Notes: a model not told the origin generated them from the sequence alone. Positions 25,554 through 35,423 are shown, counted from the stretch's first letter. The stretch is 64,000 nucleotides of DNA from Sphingomonas panacis (GCF_001717955.1 NZ_CP014168.1:1898001-1962000), one strand, 5' to 3'. Numbers and translations: made by a program.

Positions 25554-25934
25554 TCAATGCCGGTGCTCGCGCCGCAACGTATAGCGCCCGTCGGCGAAGT
25601 CGGTGAACAGCCCGGCAATCGCAGGATGATCGACCGGCTCGTCGGTGTCGTCCGCAACCAAATTCTGCTGGCTCACATAGGCGACATAGGTCGATTCCAT
25701 GTTCTCGGCGAGCAGATGGTAGAACGGCTGGTCCTTGCGCGGGCGGGCGCTCTCGGGGATCGATTCGTACCATTCGTCACTGTTGGCGAAGATCGGATCG
25801 ACATCGAAGATCACGCCGCGAAAATCGAAGCTGCGATGGCGCACGACATCGCCGATGGCGAAGCGCGCATGCGCGATCGCGGGCAGGGGAGTCGCCGAAT
25901 CGAACGGCGGAACCGAAAGGGTGGTGCGATGCAT
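25554..25934 (-). CDS. hspQ: Heat shock protein HspQ (YccV-like, hemimethylated-DNA-binding domain)
   Basis: 126-aa YccV-like protein. Core ARFAIGDVVRHRSFDFRGVI, then FDVDPIFANSDEWYESIP, DQPFYHLLAE and TYVAYVSQQNLV match HspQ of enterics, a small stress protein that acts as a specificity-enhancing factor of Lon and was first noted for binding hemimethylated DNA. About 20 extra N-terminal residues compared with E. coli HspQ. Stand-alone gene on the minus strand between a TonB receptor and tRNA-Ser. Confidence 0.9.
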   Translation of the reverse strand: MHRTTLSVPPFDSATPLPAIAHARFAIGDVVRHRSFDFRGVIFDVDPIFANSDEWYESIPESARPRKDQPFYHLLAENMESTYVAYVSQQNLVADDTDEPVDHPAIAGLFTDFADGRYTLRREHRH

Positions 25935-26080
25935 GCCCTCAATCTAGGGTGTGTTCGCGGGCGCACAAGAAGATAGCGACGATCGGTCTTGTGTCCTGAT
26001 CGGTGTTGCGTTAGAGGCGCCCGCTCACCGACCGGTGCGGGTTCGCGGTACTCCTGCGGGCAAGCATCATAAGACCTCGC

Positions 26081-26170
<90 letters not shown>

Positions 26171-26205
26171 TTTCCTTTCGTTATACAGGATCGTAAGACC
26201 GCCGC

Positions 26206-26538
26206 ATGGCCTATAAGGAACCGACCTTCCGCGATCGCGCGACGCTGTCCGCAGACGCGAAGCAGCGCGCGCTCGAAAAACTGAAAGCCAAGCCGGCGCT
26301 CGACCCGGTTGTCGTCGCAGAGCGAATCGCCGCGCGCGAGGCGAAGGAAGCCGCCGAAGCGCAGAAGCGCGCCGACAAGAAGGCGGCGATGGAGCAGGCC
26401 AAGCTCGACAAGATCGCCAAGGCCGAAGAGGCCAAGCGCGCGATCGAGGAAGCGGCGCAGAAGGCCGAAATGACCGACGCCGAGAAAAAGGCCGCGCGCG
26501 ACGCGAAGTACGCTGCGCGGAAAGCCCGCAAGAAATAA
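26206..26538 (+). CDS. DUF6481 family protein, Lys/Ala/Glu-rich
   Basis: 110-aa highly charged protein, almost entirely predicted helix or coiled coil, rich in Ala, Lys and Glu, starting MAYKEPTFRDRATLSADAKQ. The N-terminus and overall composition match DUF6481, a small alphaproteobacterial family of unknown function. No signal peptide or TM segment; the very basic C-terminus (KYAARKARKK) could bind nucleic acid, which is speculation. It begins 35 bp after tRNA-Ser and may share its transcript. Confidence 0.8.
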   Translation: MAYKEPTFRDRATLSADAKQRALEKLKAKPALDPVVVAERIAAREAKEAAEAQKRADKKAAMEQAKLDKIAKAEEAKRAIEEAAQKAEMTDAEKKAARDAKYAARKARKK

Positions 26539-26541
26539 ACC

Positions 26542-26629
26542 CGTCGCCCCGGCGTAGGCCGGGGCCGCTGCGTAATCTGGCGATCGAGGCGCCCAACACG
26601 GGCCGGCCCCGGCCTGCGCCGGGGCGACG
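26542..26629. repeat. CGTCGCCCCGGCG palindromic repeat, copy 1
   Basis: 25-bp arms (26542-26566 and 26605-26629) match in 24 of 25 positions as inverted repeats around a 38-nt centre. Located between the convergent DUF6481 and NAD synthase genes; same family as copies at 38418, 39021 and 54747. Confidence 0.85.
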
Positions 26630-26658
26630 ATTCTGGCACGTGCCCGAACCCCGCGCCG

Positions 26659-28710
26659 CTAGGGCAGATTGTCCCCCAGCTCCTTGAGCCATACCGCCGC
26701 CGTCCCATCCGAAGGCGCGCGCCAGTCACCGCGCGGCGACAGCGCACCACCCGCCGAGACTTTCGGCCCGTTCGGGATCGCCGAGCGCTTGAACTGGCTC
26801 GTCGCGAAGAAGCGCGCCAGGAACTTCTCCAGCCAGTCGCGAATCACCGGCAGGTCATAGGCGACTCGCGCCGCCTCGGGCAGGTCACGCGGCCAGCGCC
26901 CGGCGGCGGCATCACGCCACGCGTGCAGCGCGAGGAAGGCGATCTTCGAAGGCGCCATCCCATGCCGGACGACATAATGGACGAAAAAGTCGTTGAGCGC
27001 ATACGGGCCGATCTTCGATTCGGTGCTCTGGATCGCACCGTCCGCACCTGCCGGCACCAGTTCGGGCGAAATCTCGGTATCGAGGATCGCCGCCAGCACA
27101 TCGTCGGTCGTCGCATCGAACTGGCCGCTGGCGATGCACCAGCGGATCAGGAACTGGATCAGCGTCTTGGGCACGCCGGCGTTGACGGCATAATGGCTCA
27201 TCTGGTCGCCGACGCCATAAGTACACCAGCCGAGTGCCAGCTCCGACAAATCGCCGGTGCCGACCACCAGCCCATTGTTGTGGTTCGCGAGCCGGAACAG
27301 ATAATCGGTGCGCAGGCCCGCCTGCACATTCTCGAAGGTGATGTCATACTGCGGCTGCCCGTCCGCGAAGGGATGGCCGAGATCGCCAAGCATCTGCCGC
27401 GCGGCGGGGCGGATGTCGATCTCGTGCGCGGTGATGCCCAGCGCCCGCATCAGCGCCCAGGCGTTGCTCTTGGTGCCCTCGCTGGTCGCGAAGCCGGGCA
27501 TCGTATAGCCGAGGATGTCGCTGCGCGGCCGCCCCAGCCGGTCGAGCGCCTTGGCGGCGACGATCAGCGCGTGCGTCGAATCGAGCCCGCCCGAAATGCC
27601 GATCACCAGCCGCTGCGCCCTGGCCGCCTCGAAGCGCTTGGCGATGCCCTGTACCTGGATGTTGAACGCTTCGTAGCAATCCTCGTCGAGCCGCTCGGGC
27701 GTGTTGGGCACGAACGGGAAGCGCCGGATCTCACGCTTCAGCCCGACATCGGCGAAATCGGGCCGATGGTCGAAAGCGATTCGCCGGAACCGCGCCTCGG
27801 GCCGGCCGGCGAGTACGTCCGAATCGTTGAAAGTCGGCGCGCGCATCCGCTCCTGGATCAGCCGCCCGCAATCCACATCGGCATAGACCGCCGCATCCGC
27901 CGTCGCGAACCGCGCCGATTCGGCCAGCAATTCGCCGAGTTCGTGGATCATGCCCTGGCCGTCCCACGCCAGATCCGTGGTGCTCTCGCCCGGCCCGGCG
28001 GCGGAATAGACATAGCCGCACACCGCGCGCGCACTCTGGGAGGCGCACAGCAACGCCCGCTCGCGCGCCTTGCCGATCACGATGTTCGAGGCGGAGAGGT
28101 TGCAGCAGATCAGCGCACCCGCCAGCGCGCCGGCGGTCGAGGGTGGGGTCGGCGCCCAATAATCCTCGCAGATCTCGGCATGAAAGATGAAGTGGGGGAG
28201 GTCGCTTGCAGCGAAGATCAGGTCGGTGCCGAACGGCGCGACCTGCCCCGCGACCGTAATCTCCAGCCCGGCCAGCCCGGCCCCGCTCGCGAACCAGCGC
28301 TTCTCGTAATATTCGCGGTAATTGGGCAGGAACGTCTTGGGCACCACACCGAGCACGCGCCCGCGCGCGATCACCACCGCGCAATTGTACAGCCGCGCCT
28401 CCCGCACCAGCGCCGCACCCACCACCAGCACCGGCCGCAACTCGGCGCTCGCCGCGACGATCGCCGCCAGCGCCGCGTCGGTCGCGCGCTGGAGCGCGTC
28501 CTGCAGATGCAGATCGTCGATCGCATAGGAGGTGACGTTCAGTTCGGGGAATACGAGCAAATCCGCCCCCTCGGCGTCCCCGGCCTGGGCGAGCGTGATC
28601 GCCGCCTCGGCATTGGCGGCGGGATCGCCGACGCTGGCGCGCGGCGTGCAGGCGCCCGCGCGGATCATCTGGTGGCGGTGGATGGAGAGAAACGGATGTG
28701 TGTTCGCCAT
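26659..28710 (-). CDS. nadE: Glutamine-dependent NAD(+) synthase
   Basis: Two-domain enzyme making NAD from nicotinate adenine dinucleotide, ATP and glutamine. The N-terminal nitrilase-like glutaminase (residues 15-290) carries the Glu-Lys-Cys triad: E56 (FPELN), K124 (VPKTFLPNY), C180 (AEICEDYW). The C-terminal synthetase (about 340-683) has the ATP pyrophosphatase loop SGGLDST at 372-378 and GTGDLSELALGW. 683 aa is normal for this long type. A single gene, convergent with the DUF6481 gene and divergent from the M20 peptidase. Confidence 0.95.
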   Translation of the reverse strand: MANTHPFLSIHRHQMIRAGACTPRASVGDPAANAEAAITLAQAGDAEGADLLVFPELNVTSYAIDDLHLQDALQRATDAALAAIVAASAELRPVLVVGAALVREARLYNCAVVIARGRVLGVVPKTFLPNYREYYEKRWFASGAGLAGLEITVAGQVAPFGTDLIFAASDLPHFIFHAEICEDYWAPTPPSTAGALAGALICCNLSASNIVIGKARERALLCASQSARAVCGYVYSAAGPGESTTDLAWDGQGMIHELGELLAESARFATADAAVYADVDCGRLIQERMRAPTFNDSDVLAGRPEARFRRIAFDHRPDFADVGLKREIRRFPFVPNTPERLDEDCYEAFNIQVQGIAKRFEAARAQRLVIGISGGLDSTHALIVAAKALDRLGRPRSDILGYTMPGFATSEGTKSNAWALMRALGITAHEIDIRPAARQMLGDLGHPFADGQPQYDITFENVQAGLRTDYLFRLANHNNGLVVGTGDLSELALGWCTYGVGDQMSHYAVNAGVPKTLIQFLIRWCIASGQFDATTDDVLAAILDTEISPELVPAGADGAIQSTESKIGPYALNDFFVHYVVRHGMAPSKIAFLALHAWRDAAAGRWPRDLPEAARVAYDLPVIRDWLEKFLARFFATSQFKRSAIPNGPKVSAGGALSPRGDWRAPSDGTAAVWLKELGDNLP

Positions 28711-28886
28711 GACTCGGTCCTAAACGCGTTCCCGCATGATTGCCACGCGTGCTAACGTCGCGGTGGGCGGAATGGAGCCACATATGCGGATCTTCGTGGC
28801 GCTGCTCCGCGCCGAACCGCCCGCGCTTTCCGATTGACGCACCGCAGCAACCGCATAGCTTGTACGCTTCGGTAAGGAGAATGCGG

Positions 28887-30287
28887 GTGGCGGTGTTTCG
28901 GGGCGTAGCAATGGTTTCGGTACTGGCGGCGACGGCGCTCGCACCTGCGCAGGCGAAGGTCGCAGTGCATCCGATCGCGGAGGCGCAGGCGCTCGACATG
29001 GCAAAGAAGGCGATCGCCTTCCGCTCGGTGCGCGGCCCCGGCAACCAGACCCCGCAGGTGCTCGCCTATCTCAAGGCGCAGCTCGTCGCTGGCGGTTTCA
29101 AGTCCGACGATATCGAGATCACGCCCGTGGATGACACCGCCTATATGATCGCGCGCTGGCCGGGCAGCGACCCCAAGGCCAAGCCGCTCGTCATCTCAGG
29201 GCATATGGACGTGGTCGAAGCCAAGCCCGCCGACTGGCAGCGCGATCCGTTCACGCCCGTGGTCGAGAACGGTTATCTGTTCGGGCGCGGCGCCACCGAC
29301 ATGAAGCTGGACGGCACGATCGCGATCGCATCGCTGCTCGAACTCAAGCGTGAGGGCTACAAGCCGCGCCGCGACATCATCATCGAATTCTCCGGCGACG
29401 AGGAAACGGTGATGAAGACCAGCGAGATCATCGCCGGCAAGCTCAGCAATGCCGATATCGTGCTCAACATCGACGGCGGCGGCGGCGCGCTCGACGAGAA
29501 GACCGGCAAGCCGCTCTATTTCACCTGGCAGGGCGCTGAGAAGAGCTATTCGGATTTCCAGCTCACCGTCACCAACCCCGGCGGCCATTCCTCAGCGCCG
29601 CGCAAGGACAATGCGATCAACCAGCTCGCCGCCGCTCTGGTGCGGATCGGCAAATACCAGTTCAAGCCCGAAGTCAGCGACCTGACCCGCGCCTATTTCA
29701 TCCAGGCGGCGAAATACGAAAGCCCCGAGACCGCCGCAGCCATGCGCGCCTTCGCCGCCGATCCGACCGACAAGGTTGCGATCGCGACGCTCACCGCCAA
29801 CCCGGCGACGATCGGCAAGATCGGCACGACCTGCGTGACGACCTTGGTGAGCGGTGGCCATGCCGAGAACGCTCTGCCGCAGCGTGCGACCGCCAACATC
29901 AACTGCCGCATCTTCCCCGGCCACAAGCCCGCCGACATCATGGCCGAGCTGGCGCGCGTCGCCGACGATCCGGCGGTGACGTTCAAGGATGTCACGGAAG
30001 GCTCGGTCGCCACCCCCGCCTCGCCGATGCGCGCCGATTTCGTGAATGCGGTGACCAAGGCTATGGGGCAGGTCTATCCCGGCGTGCCGGTGTTCCCGAG
30101 CCAGTCGTCGGGCGCGAGCGACAGCATGTGGTTCCGCGCCAAGGGGGTCGACAGCTACGGTGCCAGCCCGGTGTTCATCAAGGCGTCGGACGAATTCAGC
30201 CACGGCCTGAACGAGCGCACCCCGGTCGCCACCATCGCGCCGTCGATCGATTATTATCTGTCGCTGTTCACCGATCTGTCCAAATAG
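28887..30287 (+). CDS. Exported M20 family metallopeptidase
   Basis: 466-aa di-zinc peptidase (M20/M28-like dipeptidase or carboxypeptidase) with a signal peptide ending in ALAPAQA. Zinc and catalytic motifs: SGHMDVVEAK (His ligand and Asp), GRGATDMKLD, EFSGDEET (catalytic Glu), and the dimerisation-domain turn NPGGHSSAPRKDNA, with DEFSHGLNER at the C-terminus for the last ligand. I choose GTG 28887, 6 nt after TAAGGAGA; ATG 28881 lies directly against that site and other ATGs are at 28740 and 28911. Probably periplasmic peptide turnover. It is followed by a hairpin at 30297. Confidence 0.88.
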   Translation: MAVFRGVAMVSVLAATALAPAQAKVAVHPIAEAQALDMAKKAIAFRSVRGPGNQTPQVLAYLKAQLVAGGFKSDDIEITPVDDTAYMIARWPGSDPKAKPLVISGHMDVVEAKPADWQRDPFTPVVENGYLFGRGATDMKLDGTIAIASLLELKREGYKPRRDIIIEFSGDEETVMKTSEIIAGKLSNADIVLNIDGGGGALDEKTGKPLYFTWQGAEKSYSDFQLTVTNPGGHSSAPRKDNAINQLAAALVRIGKYQFKPEVSDLTRAYFIQAAKYESPETAAAMRAFAADPTDKVAIATLTANPATIGKIGTTCVTTLVSGGHAENALPQRATANINCRIFPGHKPADIMAELARVADDPAVTFKDVTEGSVATPASPMRADFVNAVTKAMGQVYPGVPVFPSQSSGASDSMWFRAKGVDSYGASPVFIKASDEFSHGLNERTPVATIAPSIDYYLSLFTDLSK

Positions 30288-30296
30288 GAAGGGGAC

Positions 30297-30321
30297 GGTC
30301 GCACGGTGTTCCGTTGCGACC
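30297..30321 (+). terminator. Hairpin after the M20 peptidase gene
   Basis: GGTCGCACGG (30297-30306) pairs with CCGTTGCGACC (30311-30321) with one bulge and a 4-nt loop, 10 bp after the stop. No U-tract follows, so termination efficiency is uncertain. Confidence 0.4.
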
Positions 30322-30332
30322 CGCGCCCACTC

Positions 30333-30413
30333 CTAGAAAGAATAGGCGACGACCCAGATCAGCGGCGCCCACAGCACCAGCGAGAGCGGCACCGCGAGCG
30401 AGAGCGCACGCAT
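30333..30413 (-). CDS. Possible 26-aa single-pass membrane peptide
   Basis: A very short minus-strand frame beginning at ATG 30413 (alternative GTG 30416, GAGG just upstream) encodes 26 residues, nearly all hydrophobic: MRALSLAVPLSLVLWAPLIW then VVAYSF. This is one transmembrane helix with a basic N-terminal residue. The frame stays open upstream to ATG 30557 (74 aa), but that extension has no recognisable feature. Tiny membrane peptides of similar composition are known to me in sphingomonads, but homology is unproven and it could be fortuitous. Confidence 0.35.
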   Translation of the reverse strand: MRALSLAVPLSLVLWAPLIWVVAYSF

Positions 30414-30966
30414 CACCTCGGTCTCATGGCCGAGGTCACTCGTCTCGCTGGACTTGGCGACGGGCGCCGAGGTCCAGACCGAACGCTGCGTGCGGCGCGT
30501 GATCCGTGCCGGGAGGGAGGAATATTCAGCCGAATTGGACCTGTTGGCAAATATCATCGGAGCGACCCTGATGTGGAAATCATTACGGCTCGATGTCTGT
30601 ACTGGCCAAAATCACGCGTCAATCGGTGAAGAAGGTGCTGCTTTTGCTAAGTTTTATTGCAGTGCGGTGTAAATGCCCCGGCGAACCATTCGCATGTGGG
30701 TTTCCGCGTATCGAAACAGCCCATTACCGCCACTTCGAAGCAACCCCGTGCGCGCCAACCCGTTTTGCGTTGCCACACCGGAATGCCAAATTTATTTTTC
30801 GCTTCGTCTCGTCGAAGCCTCGTTTCACCGCTCTTGTCAGAAGCGGAACGAGTCGTGGGCTTTGTCGAGGCACGGCCGCTTCCGCTTACGGCGCGAATCG
30901 CCACCCGATTCGCGCTCACGAGACGAAGGCTGGCCGACCTCCGCGGTTCGCGGCTAGGATCGCGGC
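30414..30966. other. Intergenic stretch without a convincing gene; two hairpins
   Basis: This stretch contains an AT-richer segment (about 30530-30830) unlike the flanking coding DNA. Open frames here have no family features and poor codon character. Two strong inverted repeats are present: one near 30818-30852, and a perfect 9-bp pair at 30890-30898 with 30906-30914, 53 bp before the TPR-sulfotransferase start. Probably promoter/leader of the downstream pair, possibly with an eroded gene. Confidence 0.4.
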
Positions 30967-32568
30967 ATGACGCCACAACCCGCCCCCGCCGAGCAGACCA
31001 CCTCACGCTGGCCGCAGCGTCTGATCGAGGCGGCGCTCGCTTTGCATGACAACCGACTGGGCGATGCCGAGCCCCGGCTGCGCGCGCATCTCAAGGAAGA
31101 TCCGTTCGATGTCGCCGCGATCCGCATGATGGCGGAACTCGCCGGTCGGATCGGGCGCTACCGCGATGCCGAGGCGCTGTTGCGCCGTGCGTTGGAACTC
31201 TCGCCGGCCTTTACCGCCGCGCGCGCCAATCTCGCGATCGTGCTTCACCGGCTCAATCGTCCGGTCGAGGCGATCGAGCAGCTCGACATCGTCACCGAGG
31301 ACGAACCCGACCATCTTGGCCACGCCAACCTCAAGGCGGCCGCGCTCGGGCGGATCGGCGGGTTCGACGAGGCGATCACGCTTTACGAACAGGTTCTCGC
31401 CAAGGCGCCCGGCCAGCCGCGCGTGTGGATGAGCTACGGGCACATGCTCAAGACCGTCGGGCGGCAGGCGGACGGCATCGCCGCCTATCGCCGCGCGCTC
31501 GATCTCGCGCCGGCGCTGGGCGAAGTGTGGTGGAGCCTCGCCAACCTCAAGACGATCCGCTTCGACGATGCCGATATCGTCGCGATGGAGGCGGCGCTGG
31601 CATTGCCCGACATCTCGGACGAAGACCGCTTCCACCTCGATTTTGCGCTGGGCAAGGCCTATGAGGACCGGCGGCAGGCGGACCGCGCGTTCGCGCATTA
31701 TGCCGCGGGCAACACGCTTCGCCGACGGTCGGTGGTGTACGAACCCGATGAAACCCGGCGCTTCGTCGATCAGAGCATCGCTCTGTTCACGCCCGATTTC
31801 TTTGCGGCGCATGCGGAGCAGGGGCATAATGCGCCGGACGCGATCTTCGTCCTCGGCATGCCGCGCGCCGGATCGACGCTCGTCGAGCAGATCCTGTCGA
31901 GCCACAGCCTTGTCGAGGGCACCTCCGAACTGCCCGACATCCCGATGCTCGCGCGCCGGATCAAAGGCTATCCCGGCGCGGTCGCCGATCTCGCGCCTGA
32001 AGATTTCGCCGCGATGGGCGCCGAATATCTCAAGCGCGCCGCGATCCAGCGCCGCACCGACGCGCCGTTCTTCATCGACAAACTGCCGAACAACTGGGCG
32101 CATGCCGCCCTGATCCGGCTGATCCTGCCCAATGCCACGATCATCGACGCGCGCCGCCATCCGCTCGGCTGCTGCTTCTCCAACTTCAAGCAGCATTTCG
32201 CGCGCGGTCAGGCGTTCAGTTACGATCTCGCCGAAATGGGCCGCTATTATCGCGATTACGTGCGGCTGATGACGCATCTCGACACTGCGATGCCGCGCCC
32301 GCCGCACCGCGTGTTCTACGAAGCGATGGTGGATGATACCGAGGCGCAGGTCCGCGCGCTGCTGGCAGCCTGCGGGCTGGACTTCGAACCCGCCTGCCTC
32401 GCCTTCCACCAGACCGAGCGCGCGGTCCGCACCGCCAGCTCCGAACAGGTCCGCCGTCCGATCTTCAGTGAGGGCAAGGCGGCATGGCTGCCGTTCGAAC
32501 CGTGGCTCGATCCGCTCAAGGACGCGCTCGGAGACGTGCTGGCGGCCTATCCCGCGGTGCCTGCGTAA
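30967..32568 (+). CDS. Tetratricopeptide-repeat sulfotransferase
   Basis: 533 aa. Residues 15-255 hold about six TPR units (AEALLRRALELSPAFTAARA, YEQVLAKAPGQPRVWMSYG, YRRALDLAPALGEVW). Residues 292-525 form a PAPS-dependent sulfotransferase domain (Sulfotransfer_3 type) with the 5'-phosphosulfate loop GMPRAGSTLVEQIL at 297-310 and a 3'-phosphate loop in DARRHPLGCCFSNF. No signal peptide. Sulfate acceptor unknown. The downstream gene on the same strand is a TonB receptor, a pairing I recall as frequent in sphingomonads and Caulobacterales, which suggests a shared pathway (inference). Confidence 0.88.
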   Translation: MTPQPAPAEQTTSRWPQRLIEAALALHDNRLGDAEPRLRAHLKEDPFDVAAIRMMAELAGRIGRYRDAEALLRRALELSPAFTAARANLAIVLHRLNRPVEAIEQLDIVTEDEPDHLGHANLKAAALGRIGGFDEAITLYEQVLAKAPGQPRVWMSYGHMLKTVGRQADGIAAYRRALDLAPALGEVWWSLANLKTIRFDDADIVAMEAALALPDISDEDRFHLDFALGKAYEDRRQADRAFAHYAAGNTLRRRSVVYEPDETRRFVDQSIALFTPDFFAAHAEQGHNAPDAIFVLGMPRAGSTLVEQILSSHSLVEGTSELPDIPMLARRIKGYPGAVADLAPEDFAAMGAEYLKRAAIQRRTDAPFFIDKLPNNWAHAALIRLILPNATIIDARRHPLGCCFSNFKQHFARGQAFSYDLAEMGRYYRDYVRLMTHLDTAMPRPPHRVFYEAMVDDTEAQVRALLAACGLDFEPACLAFHQTERAVRTASSEQVRRPIFSEGKAAWLPFEPWLDPLKDALGDVLAAYPAVPA

Positions 32569-32728
32569 CATCTCCGCCAAGACGACGCCCGTTCGCCGCC
32601 AGACACATAACGTTGCAAATCTGCCACGCGCCGTTAGCGAAATGACGCTCCCGTAACGGACCCGATTGACGGTTGCTGCAACGCGGCACACCCTGTCGGG
32701 AACGGTTGCTTCCTAGGGGGAATGGGGA

Positions 32729-35296
32729 ATGAAGTTCGGGGCTGGCGCGGTTGCGTCGTTGTTGCTCGCGTCGGCGGCTTTCCTTCCTGCGCTCGCAGAG
32801 GCGCAGAGCGCGCCCGCGTCGGAGCCGGCGCCCGCCACGGACCAGCAGCCCGAGACCAGCGATATCATCGTCACCGCGCAGAAGCGTGAGGAGAGCCTGT
32901 CGAGCGTGCCGATCAGCATTCAGGCGATCGGCACCAAGCGGCTCGATCAGCTCAACATCAGCAATTTCAACCAATATACCCAGTTGCTGCCCTCGGTCTC
33001 GTTCCAGACCACCCAGCCCGGCTCGACCACCGTCTACATGCGCGGCGTCGCCTCGGGCGGCGACGGCAACCATTCCGGTTCGCTGCCGTCGGTGGGTTTC
33101 TACCTCGACGAACAGCCGATCACGACGATCGGCGGCACGCTCGATGTCCACATCTACGACATCGCCCGGATCGAGAGCCTCGCCGGTCCGCAGGGCACGC
33201 TGTACGGCGCCTCGTCGGAAGCGGGCACCGTCCGCATCATCACCAACAAGCCTGACCTCAGCCACTTCTACGGTCGCGTCGATGGAGAGGTGAACACCGT
33301 CGCGCACGGCGGCGTCGGCGGCAAGGTCGAGGGGATGATCAACGCGCCGCTCAACGCGATCATGGCGCTGCGCGTGTCGGGTTTCTACGAACGCGACGCG
33401 GGCTATATCGACAATGTCGCGGGGTGCCGCAGCTATCTGCCCGAACCGACCACCAACGCCTGCACCCCGACCAACGGCGGCATCGTCGTCAACAACAAGG
33501 CCTTCGTGAAGAAGGACTATAACGAGTCCGATCTGTGGGGTGGCCGCGCCGCGCTGAAGATCGATCTCGACGACAGTTGGACCGTGACGCCCACGGTTCT
33601 CTATCAGGAAGCGAAATACCACGGCGCTTATGCGATGGATGCCTCGGTGGGCGACCTCAAGGTCCAGCATTTCTTCCCGGAATATCGTCATGACCGCTTC
33701 ATTCAGGCCGCGCTGACGATCCAGGGCAAGGTCGGCAATTGGGATCTGACCTATGCCGGCGCCTATCTCGACCGGCAGGATCAGCAGTCGAGCGATTATA
33801 CCGATTATGCCGAAGCCTATGACCGCCTCTATTCCTCGGTCGGTGGCAATGCCGGCTATTTCTATTTCCACGACAAGAGCGGCAACACCATCGATCCGCG
33901 CCAGAACATCCTCGGCAGCGATCATTTCAAGAAGATGAGCCAGGAACTGCGCGTCGCCTCGCCGCAGGACGAGCGTTTTCGTGTCGTCTCAGGCCTGTTC
34001 TACCAGCGCCAAAGCAACCTTATCCATCAGGATTACCGGGTCGACGGCCTTGCCCCCGAACTTTCGGTCAACGGCCATCCAGGCACCTTGTGGCTCACCC
34101 AGCAGCACCGCGTCGACAAGGATTATGCGATCTTCGGCGAAGCGGCGTTTGATATCCTGCCGACGCTGACCCTCACCGCCGGCGGGCGCGGCTTCATCTA
34201 CGACAATTCGCTGATCGGTTTCTACGGCTTCGGCCGCAACCCCGGCGACGGCTATACCGAGACGCCGTATAACGCTTCAGGCAGTTCGAAGACCGGCGTC
34301 GCGGCGTGCTTCACATCGAGCGGGCAGCGGCTGCGCGATGCTTTGAACGCGGGCGTCACCAATCCCACGCTCGCGCCGGCCGCGGTCGCGGGCGGCCCCT
34401 GCACCAATCTCGGCAACTATGTCATCGGCGAGGGCATCACCCCGGTGAAGGCGTCGGGGCAGGGCTTCACCCACAAGCTCAACCTCACCTGGAAGCCGAG
34501 CAAGGACTTCCTGCTCTACGGCACCTGGTCACGCGGCTTCCGCCCGGGCGGCATCAACCGCCGTGCCGATCAGGCGCCCTATGAACCCGATTTCCTGACC
34601 AATTACGAAATCGGCGCGAAGACGACGCTGCTCGGCGGCAAGCTTCATATCAACGCCGCGATCTATCAGCAGGATTGGAAGAAATTCCAGTTCTCGTTCC
34701 TTGGCCAGAACAGCTTCACGATCATCAACAACGGCCCGAACGCCCGTATTCGGGGCATCGAGGCGGACGCCAATCTGACGGTCGGCGGCCTCACGCTGAC
34801 TGCGGCGGGTGCCTATACCGATGCCAAGATCCGGCAGAATCTGTGCGGCGCCGACGATCCGAATCCCAAGTGTGACGGCGTAGAAGGCGACTATGTGGCC
34901 GCTCCGGCGGGCACGCGCATGCCGATCACGCCCCGCTTCAAGATCAACGGAACCGCGCGCTACACGGTGCCGGTCGGCGTCGCCAAGGTTTATGGTCAGG
35001 TGCTTGTCGCGCACCAGAGTTCGGCCTCGTCGGATATCCGTCTCGTCGCGTTCGGCCCGACGGGCGAGGAATACAACCCGGCGCAGTCGCTCGGGCGTCT
35101 CAAGCAATATACGACGGGCGATCTCGCACTGGGCGCGGAGTGGCCGGCCTTTTCGCTGGAAGTCTTCGCGCAGAACGTCTGGGACGAACGCGCGCAGCTT
35201 TCACGCTTCGCGGAGTGCGGCACGTGTTCGCAGCGCCCGTATGTCGTCACCAGCACGCCGCGCACGATTGGCATTCGCGGCGGCATGAAGTTCTGA
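32729..35296 (+). CDS. TonB-dependent outer-membrane receptor
   Basis: 855-aa importer with signal peptide (about 1-25, LPALAEAQS), TonB-box-like SDIIVTAQKREE at 44-55, plug (VPISIQAIG, YMRGVASGG, RIESLAGPQGTLYGASSEAGT) and a barrel ending GIRGGMKF. The VTAQKREESL start is typical of the sphingomonad TonB group whose members take up plant aromatic, terpenoid or glycan compounds; the ligand cannot be named. It has a good start context (ATGGGG leader, ATG 32729) and follows the TPR-sulfotransferase by 160 bp. Confidence 0.92.
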   Translation: MKFGAGAVASLLLASAAFLPALAEAQSAPASEPAPATDQQPETSDIIVTAQKREESLSSVPISIQAIGTKRLDQLNISNFNQYTQLLPSVSFQTTQPGSTTVYMRGVASGGDGNHSGSLPSVGFYLDEQPITTIGGTLDVHIYDIARIESLAGPQGTLYGASSEAGTVRIITNKPDLSHFYGRVDGEVNTVAHGGVGGKVEGMINAPLNAIMALRVSGFYERDAGYIDNVAGCRSYLPEPTTNACTPTNGGIVVNNKAFVKKDYNESDLWGGRAALKIDLDDSWTVTPTVLYQEAKYHGAYAMDASVGDLKVQHFFPEYRHDRFIQAALTIQGKVGNWDLTYAGAYLDRQDQQSSDYTDYAEAYDRLYSSVGGNAGYFYFHDKSGNTIDPRQNILGSDHFKKMSQELRVASPQDERFRVVSGLFYQRQSNLIHQDYRVDGLAPELSVNGHPGTLWLTQQHRVDKDYAIFGEAAFDILPTLTLTAGGRGFIYDNSLIGFYGFGRNPGDGYTETPYNASGSSKTGVAACFTSSGQRLRDALNAGVTNPTLAPAAVAGGPCTNLGNYVIGEGITPVKASGQGFTHKLNLTWKPSKDFLLYGTWSRGFRPGGINRRADQAPYEPDFLTNYEIGAKTTLLGGKLHINAAIYQQDWKKFQFSFLGQNSFTIINNGPNARIRGIEADANLTVGGLTLTAAGAYTDAKIRQNLCGADDPNPKCDGVEGDYVAAPAGTRMPITPRFKINGTARYTVPVGVAKVYGQVLVAHQSSASSDIRLVAFGPTGEEYNPAQSLGRLKQYTTGDLALGAEWPAFSLEVFAQNVWDERAQLSRFAECGTCSQRPYVVTSTPRTIGIRGGMKF

Positions 35297-35423
35297 GGCT
35301 CCTAAGGGGGGGAGCGGACGCGTCGGTGCTTTGGGGAAGGCTCCGGCGCGTGATCGCCTGATCGGGTTCCCATCATGCTGGTCAGGGGGTAAACGCGCCT
35401 GATCTCATGATGAGGGTTCATCA

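Noticed and set aside
30593..30970. A 125-codon plus-strand frame before the TPR-sulfotransferase
   Set aside because: No start context, no recognisable domain and mixed composition; more likely leader or eroded DNA.
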